Below, in pieces: positions 11,095 to 20,214 of a DNA stretch of 64,000 nt. The stretch is taken from the NCBI RefSeq assembly GCF_019132875.1, contig NZ_JAHSPF010000005.1, positions 62,001-126,000 of the forward strand, read 5' to 3'. The stretch's first letter is position 1. Each line of letters begins with the position of its first letter. This DNA is from Erwinia phyllosphaerae (lineage in GTDB: Bacteria; Pseudomonadota; Gammaproteobacteria; Enterobacterales; Enterobacteriaceae). Position numbers and translations under genes: made by a program. The notes under the pieces were generated by a model that did not search any database, was not told the DNA's origin, and saw only the letters and a list, made by a program, of their open reading frames with translations.

Positions 11095-12528
11095 TTAATA
11101 ATTCTGATAAATATCTTTATACAAACGGCTTTCAAAGCGGACCAGCGGAATACGACGCTGTTTCTGATCCTGTGGCGGAACCGCATAACCCGAAAGATAT
11201 TGTACAAAGGCAACCCGCTTGCCGCTGGCGGTAGTAATAAAGCCAGCCAGGTTATAAACGCCCTGTAGCGAGCCGGTTTTCGCCGACACTTTTCCGTCCA
11301 CGCCCGCTTCATGCAGGCCACCACGATAGCGCAATGTGCCGTCATAGCCAGCCAGAGGCAGCATAGAGATATAGTTCAGCTGCTGGTCATTCTGCGCAAT
11401 ATATTGCAGCACCTGCATCATGGTCGCAGGAGAAATCAGGTCATGGCGTGACAGCCCGGAACCATCTACCTGAATGCTGTTGCCCAGATCGATATTCGCT
11501 TTTTGCCGTAAAATCTGACGTACCGCATCCGATCCGGCGCGCCACGTACCCGGCACGCCAAAGCGTTCGTGACCAATCGTCCGGAACACGGTATCCGCAA
11601 TCATGTTGTCGGATTTTTTCAGCATGGTATGCAGCAAGTCGTGCAGCGGGGCGGATTGTTTCTCTGCCAGCACGGTGGCGGGCGGCGTTGGCAGCGTCTG
11701 GCGCAACAGATGGCCGGAATAGTCGATGCCGGCCTGCTGTAGTTCAGCTTTCAGCAGCGCGCCTGCATAGCTTGCTCCGTCCTGAATAGCGAAAGCCAAC
11801 GGCAGCGGTTCTGAACGCTGGGTCATACAGCCCGTCAGGGTAAAACGGTTAAGTTCGCCCGGCACCACGTCCAGCTCGCAATACTGCGCTTCTGACGAAC
11901 CGCGCGCCAGCGTACGTACCTGGCTGAACATATTGACCGGATAGAAAGAGGCAACGCGAATGAAAGCCTTCTCGCCTGGCGTTTGCGCGCTATAGAGCGA
12001 AACCGAAAAGCAGTTACGATCGACAATGGCCGCCGCTGGCGGTGCGCTAAAGCATTGCGTTAAATCGTTCCACGGCCAGCCTGGCGCCTTATCGTGGCTG
12101 GCGAATACCGAAGTATCAATCACCACGTTACCCGCAATATGCTCGACGCCCTGTTTTTTCAGCGCGATAACCATATTGCGCAAATCCTGACGTGTTAGCG
12201 TCGGATCGCCACCAAATCGCGCAACCAGGTCGCCTTTTAGCGTATTACCGCTAACGGAACCTTTGCTTTCCAGCTGCGTATGAAAACGGTAGTCCGGCCC
12301 AAGCTGCAACAGGGCAGCCAGCGCGGTAATCACCTTCATGGTACTGGCGGGCAGCGCCATTTGCTTGCTGTGGTAATCAATCGAGGGCGTGTCCGCGCCG
12401 ATTTTTTGCACAATCAGCGCCAGGTTTGCGCCATCGGGCAGATACTGAGTATAGTCTTCGACCGTGGCCGCATGGGCATTCAGCATAAATGCGCAGGCTA
12501 AGCCGGTAACAATTCGTGAAAATCGCAT
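11095..12528 (-). CDS. dacB: DacB (PBP4), D-alanyl-D-alanine carboxypeptidase/endopeptidase
   Basis: 477-residue periplasmic class C low-molecular-weight penicillin-binding protein, identical in length to E. coli PBP4. It trims pentapeptides and cleaves D-Ala-DAP crosslinks. Features are a signal peptide (IVTGLACAFMLNAHA), the SXXK motif Ser-Thr-Met-Lys in LPASTMKVI, the SXN motif Ser-Asp-Asn in LKKSDNMIAD, and KTG in VSAKTGSLQG. The ATG at 12528 gives the family N-terminus MRFSRIVTG; the open frame continues 288 nt upstream but without similarity. It is divergent from greA, as in E. coli. Confidence 0.97.
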   Translation of the reverse strand: MRFSRIVTGLACAFMLNAHAATVEDYTQYLPDGANLALIVQKIGADTPSIDYHSKQMALPASTMKVITALAALLQLGPDYRFHTQLESKGSVSGNTLKGDLVARFGGDPTLTRQDLRNMVIALKKQGVEHIAGNVVIDTSVFASHDKAPGWPWNDLTQCFSAPPAAAIVDRNCFSVSLYSAQTPGEKAFIRVASFYPVNMFSQVRTLARGSSEAQYCELDVVPGELNRFTLTGCMTQRSEPLPLAFAIQDGASYAGALLKAELQQAGIDYSGHLLRQTLPTPPATVLAEKQSAPLHDLLHTMLKKSDNMIADTVFRTIGHERFGVPGTWRAGSDAVRQILRQKANIDLGNSIQVDGSGLSRHDLISPATMMQVLQYIAQNDQQLNYISMLPLAGYDGTLRYRGGLHEAGVDGKVSAKTGSLQGVYNLAGFITTASGKRVAFVQYLSGYAVPPQDQKQRRIPLVRFESRLYKDIYQNY

Positions 12529-12776
12529 AATCTCGCGTTTACTGGCAGGTGATGTTGCCATACTACGGTGCATCATGGTGGAAAGTAAACGATGACCCAT
12601 AGGGAACTCTGCGTTAAAATACGTATCAAAATGCAAAACCGCCAGGCCCTGGAAACTTTTCGGGTCAGGTTTCTTTCGTTTGTAAATCAGTGGCAAGCGC
12701 CGCAGAACGCTTTTTCTGCATTTGCCTGTCAGGATGACAACAATTTTGCACAGGACAGATTTTACGAGGTATTGAG

Positions 12777-13253
12777 ATGAATCAGATTCCGATGACGGTA
12801 AGAGGCGCGGAAGCACTGCGCGCAGAGCTTGAAGAGCTGAAAACCGTTAAACGCCCGCGAATTATTGCCTCGATTGCCGAAGCTCGCGAACATGGCGATT
12901 TAAAAGAAAACGCAGAGTACCATGCCGCGCGCGAAGAGCAGGGCTTCTGTGAAGGGCGTATTCAGGAAATCGAAGCCAAGCTGTCGAATGCTCAGGTGAT
13001 CGATATCACAAAAATGCCGAATAATGGCCGCGTTATTTTTGGGGCTACGGTGAGTATCCTGAACGTGGATACCGACGAAGAATCTACTTACCGTATCGTT
13101 GGTGACGACGAAGCGGACTTTAAACAGAATTTAATTTCAGTAAATTCCCCTATGGCTCGCGGCCTGATCGGGAAAGAACCGGATGACGTGGCCATCATCA
13201 AAACGCCAGGCGGCGACGTTGAGTATGAAATTCTGAAAGTTGAGTATCTTTGA
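12777..13253 (+). CDS. greA: GreA, transcript cleavage factor
   Basis: 158-residue factor that enters the secondary channel of RNA polymerase and stimulates cleavage of backtracked RNA. The N-terminal coiled coil holds the acidic tip ([20 protein letters not shown]), and the C-terminal FKBP-like domain contains [17 protein letters not shown]. Length equals the E. coli protein. It diverges from dacB across 248 bp; in E. coli the corresponding leader yields the GraL sRNA, which I cannot confirm here. A terminator follows 43 nt after the stop. Confidence 0.98.
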   Translation: MNQIPMTVRGAEALRAELEELKTVKRPRIIASIAEAREHGDLKENAEYHAAREEQGFCEGRIQEIEAKLSNAQVIDITKMPNNGRVIFGATVSILNVDTDEESTYRIVGDDEADFKQNLISVNSPMARGLIGKEPDDVAIIKTPGGDVEYEILKVEYL

Positions 13254-13295
13254 TTTATTCTTAGAGAACTTTGCAGAAATAATGTAAAGAAAAGA

Positions 13296-13318
13296 AAAAG
13301 GCCGCACTGCGGCCTTTT
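13296..13318 (+). terminator. Terminator between greA and yhbY
   Basis: Stem GGCCGC / GCGGCC with an ACT loop, flanked by four A and four T. It lies between the convergent greA and yhbY and can work in both directions. Confidence 0.85.
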
Positions 13319-13357
13319 CCTGACATCGGGAGCGTGTCACTTTCACACGCTGCTAAG

Positions 13358-13651
13358 CTAGCGAGGAAGGGCGATTTTACGTTCCTTCGTTGGACGGTAC
13401 AGCACCAGCGTCTTGCCGATAACCTGCACGTTTGCGGCTTTGGTTTCGCGCACGATAGCTTCAACAACCAGGGTTTTTGTCTCACGGTCTTCCGTGGCGA
13501 TTTTTACCTTGATGAGCTCGTGGTGCTCCAGTGCCTGTTCGATTTCGGCCAGCACCCCTTCGGTCAGACCGTTGTTGCCTAACATGACGACAGGCTTCAG
13601 CGGATGGGCCAGTCCTTTCAGGTGCTGTTTTTGTTTGGTACTCAGATTCAT
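13358..13651 (-). CDS. yhbY: YhbY, CRM-domain ribosome-associated RNA-binding protein
   Basis: 97-residue single CRM-domain protein, the same length as in E. coli, where it associates with pre-50S particles. The conserved CRM motif is present as KPVVMLGNNGLTEGVLAEIE with the GNNGLT loop. The C-terminal end is basic (RPTKERKIALPR). It is transcribed away from rlmE and converges with greA. Confidence 0.96.
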   Translation of the reverse strand: MNLSTKQKQHLKGLAHPLKPVVMLGNNGLTEGVLAEIEQALEHHELIKVKIATEDRETKTLVVEAIVRETKAANVQVIGKTLVLYRPTKERKIALPR

Positions 13652-13674
13652 CGTATTTTTTACTTACATTGGGA

Positions 13675-13700
13675 TTGAAAACGGGTCATTCTACCGCCAT
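13675..13700 (+). promoter_or_regulatory. Possible sigma32 promoter of rlmE-ftsH
   Basis: TTGAA, a 14-bp spacer and CCGCCAT resembles the heat-shock promoter pattern (CTTGAA, 13-15 bp, CCCCAT). It lies 79 nt upstream of rlmE. In E. coli rlmE-ftsH is a known heat-shock operon, which makes the match meaningful though it is imperfect. Confidence 0.4.
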
Positions 13701-13778
13701 CTCGGGTATATCACCAAATCGGCATGCTGATTTGCGCGGTTTATTTATCGCATACGTTGAATCATAGTTGGAAATTGT

Positions 13779-14408
13779 ATGACTGGTAAAAAGCGTTCGG
13801 CCAGTTCCAGCCGCTGGCTACAGGAACACTTTAGCGATAAATATGTGCTTCAGGCACAGAAAAAAGGGCTGCGCTCGCGCGCCTGGTTTAAACTTGATGA
13901 AATACAGCAGGGTGACAAGCTGTTCAAACCGGGAATGACGGTTGTCGATCTCGGCGCAGCGCCCGGTGGCTGGTCTCAGTATGTGGTCACGCAAATTGGC
14001 GCCAAAGGTCGCGTTATCGCCTGTGATATCCTGCCGATGGATCCTATCGTCGGTGTCGATTTCCTTCAGGGCGACTTTCGTGATGAACTGGTGCTGAAAG
14101 CCCTGCTGGAACGCGTTGGCGATACCAAAGTGCAGGTTGTGATGTCAGATATGGCACCCAACATGACGGGAACGCCGGCGGTCGATATTCCAAGGTCAAT
14201 GTATTTGGTTGAGCTTGCACTGGATATGTGTCGGGATGTACTGGCACCTGGCGGCAGTTTTTTAGTGAAAGTGTTTCAGGGAGATGGCTTTGAAGATTAC
14301 CTCCGGGAAATTCGCTCCCTGTTTACGAAAGTAAAAATTCGTAAGCCGGACGCTTCGCGCTCTCGATCGCGTGAAGTGTACATTGTAGCGACAGGGCGCA
14401 AACTATAG
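13779..14408 (+). CDS. rlmE: RlmE (FtsJ/RrmJ), 23S rRNA U2552 2'-O-methyltransferase
   Basis: 209-residue heat-shock methyltransferase that modifies U2552 in the A loop of 23S rRNA late in 50S assembly. The Rossmann SAM-binding motif is [14 protein letters not shown]. Lys38 (in RAWFKLDEI) and the Asp of VMSDMAPN belong to the K-D-K-E catalytic set; the later Lys is in [10 protein letters not shown] and the Glu in SREVYIVA. Length equals the E. coli enzyme. ftsH follows after 46 nt in the same direction. Confidence 0.98.
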   Translation: MTGKKRSASSSRWLQEHFSDKYVLQAQKKGLRSRAWFKLDEIQQGDKLFKPGMTVVDLGAAPGGWSQYVVTQIGAKGRVIACDILPMDPIVGVDFLQGDFRDELVLKALLERVGDTKVQVVMSDMAPNMTGTPAVDIPRSMYLVELALDMCRDVLAPGGSFLVKVFQGDGFEDYLREIRSLFTKVKIRKPDASRSRSREVYIVATGRKL

Positions 14409-14454
14409 TACCCTACGCTGTCTGTTAACACAGTTGTAATAAGAGGTTAATCCC

Positions 14455-16371
14455 TTGAGTGACATGGCGAAAAACCTGATTCTCTGGCTAGTCATTGCAG
14501 TCGTGCTGATGTCTGTATTCCAGAGCTTTGGGCCCAGCGAGTCAAATGGCCGTAGGGTTGATTACTCAACCTTCCTGTCAGAAGTGAACCAGGATCAGGT
14601 CCGCGAGGCACGTATTAACGGGCGTGAAATCAACGTTGTCAAAAAAGACAGCAACAAATACACAACCTACATCCCCGTCAACGATCCCAAGTTACTCGAT
14701 AACCTGTTGACTAAAAATGTAAAAGTGGTTGGCGAACCGCCTGAAGAGCCAAGCCTGCTGGCTTCTATCTTCATTTCATGGTTCCCAATGTTGTTATTGA
14801 TCGGCGTCTGGATCTTCTTTATGCGCCAGATGCAGGGCGGGGGCGGCAAGGGCGCGATGTCCTTCGGCAAAAGCAAAGCCCGCATGCTGACGGAAGATCA
14901 GATCAAAACCACTTTTGCAGACGTTGCGGGCTGTGACGAAGCGAAAGAGGAAGTCGGCGAGCTGGTGGAATACCTGCGCGAGCCGAGCCGTTTCCAGAAG
15001 CTGGGCGGTAAAATTCCAAAAGGCGTGCTGATGGTCGGGCCTCCGGGTACCGGTAAGACGCTGCTGGCCAAAGCGATTGCTGGCGAAGCAAAAGTGCCTT
15101 TCTTCACTATCTCCGGTTCTGACTTTGTTGAAATGTTTGTCGGCGTGGGTGCATCCCGCGTGCGCGATATGTTTGAACAAGCTAAAAAAGCGGCGCCCTG
15201 CATCATCTTTATCGATGAGATCGATGCGGTTGGCCGTCAGCGTGGCGCGGGTCTGGGCGGTGGTCACGATGAGCGTGAGCAGACGCTGAACCAGATGCTG
15301 GTCGAGATGGACGGTTTTGAAGGCAACGAAGGCATTATCGTGATCGCTGCGACCAACCGTCCTGACGTGCTTGACCCAGCGCTGCTGCGTCCGGGCCGTT
15401 TTGACCGTCAGGTCGTGGTTGGTCTGCCGGATGTGCGTGGACGCGAACAGATTCTGAAAGTGCATATGCGTCGCGTGCCGTTGGCTACCGATATTGACGC
15501 GCTGGTTATCGCACGCGGTACGCCTGGTTTCTCCGGTGCCGATTTGGCTAACCTGGTGAACGAAGCGGCGCTGTTTGCTGCTCGCGGCAATAAACGTGTT
15601 GTTTCGATGGTAGAGTTCGAGAAAGCGAAAGACAAAATCATGATGGGTGCGGAACGCCGCTCTATGGTGATGACGGAAGCGCAGAAAGAATCGACCGCCT
15701 ATCACGAAGCGGGCCACGCTATCATTGGTCGCCTGGTACCAGAACACGATCCGGTGCACAAAGTGACGATTATCCCGCGCGGTCGCGCGCTGGGTGTGAC
15801 TTTCTTCCTGCCTGAAGGCGACGCGATAAGCGCCAGCCGTCAGAAGCTGGAAAGCCAGATCTCCACGTTGTACGGCGGTCGCCTGGCTGAAGAGATCATT
15901 TACGGTGTGGAACACGTTTCTACCGGTGCTTCTAACGACATTAAAGTGGCAACTTCCATTGCTCGTAACATGGTTACGCAATGGGGCTTCTCTGAGAAGC
16001 TGGGGCCGCTGCTTTATGCGGAAGAAGAAGGCGAAGTGTTCCTGGGACGCTCCGTCGCGAAAGCGAAGCATATGTCCGATGAAACCGCACGCATCATCGA
16101 TCAGGAAGTCAAAGCGCTGATCGAAGGCAACTACCAGCGTGCGCGCCGTATTCTGAACGAAAACATGGACATCCTTCACTCAATGAAAGATGCGCTGATG
16201 AAGTACGAAACTATTGATGCTCCGCAGATTGACGATCTGATGGCACGACGTGAAGTACGTCCGCCAGCAGGATGGGAAGATCCGGGCAGCAGTTCCGACA
16301 GCAACGGCACGCCAAAGGCGCCGCGTCCGGTTGATGAACCGCGTACGCCAAACCCTGGTAACACCATGTGA
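14455..16371 (+). CDS. ftsH: FtsH, membrane-bound ATP-dependent zinc metalloprotease
   Basis: 638-residue AAA+ protease of the inner membrane. It degrades LpxC, sigma32 and damaged membrane proteins. Two membrane segments (about residues 7-27 and 100-122) enclose a periplasmic domain. The AAA domain has Walker A GPPGTGKT, Walker [12 protein letters not shown] and the second region of homology ([19 protein letters not shown]). The zinc site is HEAGH. The TTG start at 14455 is favoured by AAGAGG about 8 nt upstream; an ATG three codons later (MAKNL) is the start usually quoted for E. coli. The C-terminus is a few residues shorter, ending NPGNTM without the SEQLGDK-type tail. Confidence 0.98.
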   Translation: MSDMAKNLILWLVIAVVLMSVFQSFGPSESNGRRVDYSTFLSEVNQDQVREARINGREINVVKKDSNKYTTYIPVNDPKLLDNLLTKNVKVVGEPPEEPSLLASIFISWFPMLLLIGVWIFFMRQMQGGGGKGAMSFGKSKARMLTEDQIKTTFADVAGCDEAKEEVGELVEYLREPSRFQKLGGKIPKGVLMVGPPGTGKTLLAKAIAGEAKVPFFTISGSDFVEMFVGVGASRVRDMFEQAKKAAPCIIFIDEIDAVGRQRGAGLGGGHDEREQTLNQMLVEMDGFEGNEGIIVIAATNRPDVLDPALLRPGRFDRQVVVGLPDVRGREQILKVHMRRVPLATDIDALVIARGTPGFSGADLANLVNEAALFAARGNKRVVSMVEFEKAKDKIMMGAERRSMVMTEAQKESTAYHEAGHAIIGRLVPEHDPVHKVTIIPRGRALGVTFFLPEGDAISASRQKLESQISTLYGGRLAEEIIYGVEHVSTGASNDIKVATSIARNMVTQWGFSEKLGPLLYAEEEGEVFLGRSVAKAKHMSDETARIIDQEVKALIEGNYQRARRILNENMDILHSMKDALMKYETIDAPQIDDLMARREVRPPAGWEDPGSSSDSNGTPKAPRPVDEPRTPNPGNTM

Positions 16372-16399
16372 TAGCCAGGCAAAAGCCTTAAGTAACAGC

Positions 16400-16427
16400 A
16401 AACCCCGGCAATGACCGGGGTTTTTTT
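16400..16427 (+). terminator. Terminator after ftsH
   Basis: Stem CCCCGG / CCGGGG with a 6-nt loop and seven T, 29 nt after the ftsH stop. folP begins 52 nt later and probably relies on readthrough or its own promoter. Confidence 0.9.
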
Positions 16428-16478
16428 ATGAGTCAATCGGTCAGGCCGAAACGCAAAATCAAAGGGAGAAGCGCCACC

Positions 16479-17315
16479 ATGAAACTTTACGCCAGAGATT
16501 CCGTGCTCGACTTAAGCCATCCTCACGTCATGGGGATCCTGAACGTAACGCCGGACTCGTTTTCCGATGGCGGCAAACATAATGATTTGGTGCAGGCGCT
16601 GACCCACGCCAACAGCATGATTAACGCGGGCGCGACGATTATTGATATCGGTGGCGAATCTACCCGGCCGGGCGCTGATGACGTTAGCGTCGAGCAGGAG
16701 CTTGAGCGCGTTATTCCCGTAGTGCACGCTATCGCGCAGCGCTTTGAGGTCTGGATTTCAGTGGATACCTCTAAGCCAGAGGTCATTCGGGAAGCGGCGA
16801 AAGCGGGTGCCCATATCATCAACGATATCCGCTCGCTACAGGAGCCCGACGCGCTGGAAGCCGCCGCAGAAACCGGGTTGCCAATCTGCCTGATGCATAT
16901 GCAGGGCGAGCCGAAAACCATGCAGCAGTCGCCGAAATATCAGCATTTCCTGCAGGATGTCGAAACCTTTTTTATTGAACAAATTGCCCGATGTGAAGCC
17001 GCAGGTATCAAAAAAGAGCGGTTGCTGCTCGACCCGGGATTCGGTTTCGGTAAGAATCTCTCGCACAACTATCAGCTGCTGGCGCACCTGGGTGATTTTC
17101 ACCGTTTTGGTTTGCCGCTGCTGGTCGGGATGTCACGTAAAAGCATGATTGGCCAGTTATTGAACGTCGGCCCTTCGCAGCGTTTGACGGGCAGCCTGGC
17201 CTGTGCTGTTATCGCCGCCATGCAGGGCGCGCACGTATTGCGCGTTCATGATGTTAAAGAAACCGTTGAGGCGATGCGCGTCGTCGAAGCAACACTGTCA
17301 GCGAAGGAAAAGTAG
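16479..17315 (+). CDS. folP: FolP, dihydropteroate synthase
   Basis: 278-residue cytosolic enzyme that condenses p-aminobenzoate with hydroxymethyl-dihydropterin diphosphate; the sulfonamide target. TIM-barrel motifs are [15 protein letters not shown] (pterin/diphosphate loop), [30 protein letters not shown] and SRKSMIG. The ATG at 16479 with GGGAG upstream gives the family N-terminus MKLYARDS; the frame is open upstream into the terminator region. glmM starts one base after its stop. Confidence 0.97.
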   Translation: MKLYARDSVLDLSHPHVMGILNVTPDSFSDGGKHNDLVQALTHANSMINAGATIIDIGGESTRPGADDVSVEQELERVIPVVHAIAQRFEVWISVDTSKPEVIREAAKAGAHIINDIRSLQEPDALEAAAETGLPICLMHMQGEPKTMQQSPKYQHFLQDVETFFIEQIARCEAAGIKKERLLLDPGFGFGKNLSHNYQLLAHLGDFHRFGLPLLVGMSRKSMIGQLLNVGPSQRLTGSLACAVIAAMQGAHVLRVHDVKETVEAMRVVEATLSAKEK

Positions 17316-17316
17316 A

Positions 17317-18651
17317 ATGAGCAATCGTAAGTATTTTGGTACCGACGGCATCCGTGGCAAAGTGGGCGAGCCGCCGGTCACGCCAGATTTTATGCTGAAG
17401 CTGGGCTGGGCAGCCGGAAAGGTACTGGCGCGTAACGGCTCAAGAAAAATCATTATTGGTAAAGATACGCGTATTTCTGGCTACATGCTGGAATCGGCGC
17501 TGGAGGCGGGCCTGGCTGCGGCGGGTCTGTCGGCTGCCTTTACCGGCCCTATGCCTACGCCAGCGATTGCTTATTTAACTCGTACTTTCCGCGCGGAAGC
17601 GGGCATTGTGATCTCCGCTTCGCACAATCCTTTCGACGATAACGGCATCAAGTTTTTCTCCATTGAGGGCACCAAGCTGCCTGACGAAGTAGAAGAAGCT
17701 ATCGAAGCGGAAATGGAAAAGCCTATCACCTGCGTTGAATCCGCCGAACTGGGCCGTGCCAGCCGCATCGTGGATGCAGCCGGCCGCTATATCGAATTCT
17801 GCAAAGGCACTTTCCCCAGCGAGCTTAGCCTGAACGGCCTTAAAATCGTGGTCGACTGCGCTAACGGTGCGACCTACCACATTGCGCCAAACGTCCTGCG
17901 CGAGCTGGGTGCGGAAGTCATTACGCTGGGCGTTAATCCGGACGGCATGAACATCAACAAAGAGTGCGGTGCCACGGATGTTCGTCAACTGCAGGCGCGG
18001 GTACTGGCAGAAAAAGCCGATATTGGCCTGGCCTACGACGGTGACGGCGACCGCATTATGATGGTCGATCATCTGGGTGAAAAAGTCGACGGCGACCAGA
18101 TCCTCTATATCATCGCGCGTGAAGGTCTGCGTCAGGGACAGCTACGCGGCGGGGTAGTGGGAACGCTGATGAGCAACATGGGCCTTGAGCTGGCGCTGAA
18201 ACAGCTGGGCATTCCTTTTGCTCGCGCTAAAGTAGGCGATCGTTACGTGCTGGAAAAACTGCAGGAAAAAGGCTGGCGGCTGGGTGCGGAAAACTCCGGC
18301 CATGTAATCCTGCTGGACAAAACCACCACCGGTGACGGTATCGTGGCGGGTTTGCAAGTACTGACTGCGATGGTGCGCAACCACATGAGCCTGCATGATT
18401 TGTGCAGCGGCATGAAACTGCTGCCGCAAATTCTGGTTAACGTGCGCTTCAGCGGCGACACCGATCCGCTGGAAGATGCCCAGGTAAAAAACGTGACGGC
18501 CGAAGCAGAAAAAGAGCTGCGCGGACGCGGACGCGTATTGCTGAGAAAATCCGGCACCGAGCCGCTGATTCGCGTCATGGTAGAAGGCGAAGATGAAGCG
18601 CTGGTCACCGCGCTGGCGCATCGCATTGCCGATGCCGTGAAGGCGGTTTGA
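17317..18651 (+). CDS. glmM: GlmM, phosphoglucosamine mutase
   Basis: 444-residue enzyme (E. coli 445) converting glucosamine-6-phosphate to glucosamine-1-phosphate for UDP-GlcNAc synthesis. The catalytic phosphoserine is Ser102 in [15 protein letters not shown], the Mg loop is DGDGDR, and the phosphate-binding C-terminal loop is [12 protein letters not shown]. The ATG at 17317 gives [14 protein letters not shown]. It follows folP with a 1-nt gap, so the two are co-transcribed, as in E. coli. Confidence 0.98.
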   Translation: MSNRKYFGTDGIRGKVGEPPVTPDFMLKLGWAAGKVLARNGSRKIIIGKDTRISGYMLESALEAGLAAAGLSAAFTGPMPTPAIAYLTRTFRAEAGIVISASHNPFDDNGIKFFSIEGTKLPDEVEEAIEAEMEKPITCVESAELGRASRIVDAAGRYIEFCKGTFPSELSLNGLKIVVDCANGATYHIAPNVLRELGAEVITLGVNPDGMNINKECGATDVRQLQARVLAEKADIGLAYDGDGDRIMMVDHLGEKVDGDQILYIIAREGLRQGQLRGGVVGTLMSNMGLELALKQLGIPFARAKVGDRYVLEKLQEKGWRLGAENSGHVILLDKTTTGDGIVAGLQVLTAMVRNHMSLHDLCSGMKLLPQILVNVRFSGDTDPLEDAQVKNVTAEAEKELRGRGRVLLRKSGTEPLIRVMVEGEDEALVTALAHRIADAVKAV

Positions 18652-18674
18652 AAGCCGTAAATTACTGACCCACG

Positions 18675-18705
18675 CGCGCCGGACGAAAATATTTTATTCG
18701 GCGCG
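18675..18705 (+). terminator. Imperfect hairpin after glmM
   Basis: Outer stem CGCGCCG / CGGCGCG around an A/T-rich interior, 24 nt after the glmM stop. There is no T-run beyond it, so it is a weak terminator or a 3'-end stem. Confidence 0.4.
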
Positions 18706-18802
18706 AAACGAACGTAGCTGCGTGATATGTGACGAAATTTTCAGCATTATCTGCGTCATTGCCGTTTTTTTCTGCGATCGATATCGATGCGCTAAATTGC
18801 CC

Positions 18803-18831
18803 TTGCGCAATCATTCCGCTTTGGTTAGTAT
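18803..18831 (+). promoter_or_regulatory. Sigma70 promoter of secG-leuU
   Basis: TTGCGC, a 17-bp spacer and TAGTAT about 95 nt before the secG ATG, within the 274-bp glmM-secG gap. Confidence 0.6.
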
Positions 18832-18925
18832 TCACACCCGCTTCTGATGGGTAGCAACAACGCTATCTTCTCACTGGGTTTGAAGCTTTTGATGTGCGGT
18901 TAACGCGCAAGGAAACAGGTTGATT

Positions 18926-19255
18926 ATGTACGAAGCTCTTTTAGTAGTTTTCCTTATTGTGGCAATCGGCCTGGTTGGTCTGATTATGTTGCAGCAAGGT
19001 AAAGGCGCTGATATGGGCGCGTCGTTTGGTGCAGGCTCTTCAGCAACGCTGTTTGGCTCTAACGGTTCAGGTAACTTTATGACCCGTATGACCGCAGTGC
19101 TGGCGACTTTGTTCTTTATTATCAGCTTGATTCTGGGCAACCTCAACAGCAACAAAACGCAGAAAGGAAGCGAGTGGGAAAATCTGTCTCAGCCTGCACA
19201 GCAGCAGAGCCAGCCAGCTAAACCGGCCACGCCGGGTAGCGATATCCCACAGTAA
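18926..19255 (+). CDS. secG: SecG, protein-export translocase subunit
   Basis: 109-residue inner-membrane protein (E. coli 110) of the SecYEG channel. It has two membrane segments, about residues 3-20 (LLVVFLIVAIGLVGLIML) and about 54-73 (MTAVLATLFFIISLILG), joined by a Gly/Ala-rich cytoplasmic loop (GKGADMGASFGAGSSATLFG). The tail is hydrophilic, rich in Gln, Pro and Ala. The ATG at 18926 has a GGAAACAGG segment upstream. A tRNA-Leu gene follows 48 nt after the stop, as in E. coli. Confidence 0.96.
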   Translation: MYEALLVVFLIVAIGLVGLIMLQQGKGADMGASFGAGSSATLFGSNGSGNFMTRMTAVLATLFFIISLILGNLNSNKTQKGSEWENLSQPAQQQSQPAKPATPGSDIPQ

Positions 19256-19303
19256 GTACGATAATTTCGACGCGACAGAAATCAAAAAGTCGCAACCTTT
19301 AGT

Positions 19304-19390
19304 GCCGTGGTGGTGGAATTGGTAGACACGCTACCTTGAGGTGGTAGTGCCCGCATGGGCTTACGGGTTCAAGTCCCGTCCTCGGTACCA
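19304..19390 (+). tRNA. leuU: tRNA-Leu(GAG)
   Basis: 87-nt class II tRNA with anticodon GAG, a long variable arm (TGCCC / GGGC) and encoded CCA. The T arm has GGTTCAAGTCC. The acceptor arms are GCCGTGG (5') and CCTCGGT (3'). These pair with a U-U mismatch at 5:68 and a G-U pair at 1:72; the E. coli gene, as I recall it, has A at position 5, giving A-U. Position between secG and the initiator tRNA matches E. coli leuU. Confidence 0.95.
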
Positions 19391-19404
19391 AATCTCAGTT
19401 TTGC

Positions 19405-19433
19405 TTGCATTTTATGCAAGATCGGCGTAGTAT
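19405..19433 (+). promoter_or_regulatory. Promoter of the metY-rimP-nusA-infB operon
   Basis: TTGCAT, a 17-bp spacer and TAGTAT, with the -10 ending 16 bp before the first base of the initiator tRNA. A short GC-containing discriminator follows. Confidence 0.65.
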
Positions 19434-19449
19434 TTGCCACGTTTTCGGA

Positions 19450-19526
<77 letters not shown>

Positions 19527-19653
19527 CTTTCCCTTAGAGTTCTTTTTCAAATATACTGTATGCAATGCACGGCGCATCAACAGCGAATTTTGAAAAAAAT
19601 TCTATCTGGATTGTGCCGAACCGCCATTTATGGCGTACAGGGTCCAGTCGCAT

Positions 19654-19678
19654 AAAGCCCCGATTTTCGGGGTTTTTT
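19654..19678 (+). terminator. First terminator-like hairpin in the metY-rimP leader
   Basis: Stem CCCCG / CGGGG with an ATTTT loop, A-run upstream and six T downstream. It lies between the tRNA and rimP and would set the ratio of tRNA to downstream mRNA. Confidence 0.85.
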
Positions 19679-19699
19679 GTTATCAGGAAACAGCATACT

Positions 19700-19720
19700 G
19701 GGCTATTAAGCCCTTTTTTT
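19700..19720 (+). terminator. Second terminator-like hairpin just before rimP
   Basis: Stem GGGCT / AGCCC with an ATTA loop and seven T, ending 17 nt upstream of the rimP TTG start. With the preceding hairpin it forms a tandem attenuator-like leader. Confidence 0.8.
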
Positions 19721-19737
19721 ATGTCTTGGGGGTGGGA

Positions 19738-20190
19738 TTGTCCACATTAGAGCAAAAATTAACAGAGCTGATCACAGCACCGGTAGAAGCGCTGGGCTAC
19801 GAGCTGGTTGGCATTGAGTTCGTTCGCGGTCGCACATCTACGCTGCGCATCTATATTGATAGTGAAGATGGCATCAATGTTGATGATTGTGCTGATGTTA
19901 GCCACCAGGTCAGTGCGGTGTTTGATGTCGAAGATCCCATCACCGTTGCTTACAACCTTGAAGTCTCCTCGCCAGGCCTTGAGCGCCCACTCTTTACCGC
20001 AGAGCACTACGCGCGATTCACCGGCGAAGAAGTAAGCCTGGTGCTGCGTATGGCCGTACAGAACCGCCGCAAATGGCAGGGAATCATTAAATCCGTAGAT
20101 GGTGAAATGGTAACCGTTGCCGTTGAGGGTAACGACGAAGTGTTCGCGCTGAGTAACATCCAGAAGGCGAACCTGGTTCCCCACTTTTAA
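19738..20190 (+). CDS. rimP: RimP, 30S ribosome maturation factor
   Basis: 150-residue factor needed for maturation of the 30S subunit, the same length as E. coli RimP. It has an N-terminal alpha/beta domain ([21 protein letters not shown] region) and a C-terminal SH3-like barrel ([17 protein letters not shown], ending NLVPHF). The start is a TTG at 19738 with a GGGGGTGGG motif just upstream; the frame is open further upstream, but that part runs through the terminator hairpins and has no family match. nusA follows after 24 nt. Confidence 0.96.
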   Translation: MSTLEQKLTELITAPVEALGYELVGIEFVRGRTSTLRIYIDSEDGINVDDCADVSHQVSAVFDVEDPITVAYNLEVSSPGLERPLFTAEHYARFTGEEVSLVLRMAVQNRRKWQGIIKSVDGEMVTVAVEGNDEVFALSNIQKANLVPHF

Positions 20191-20214
20191 AAGTCCGGAT
20201 TGAGGCATACCAGG

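Noticed and set aside
14794-16179. 461-codon open frame antisense to ftsH
   Set aside because: Shadow of ftsH; no ribosome-binding site or recognisable motif, while ftsH is fully intact.
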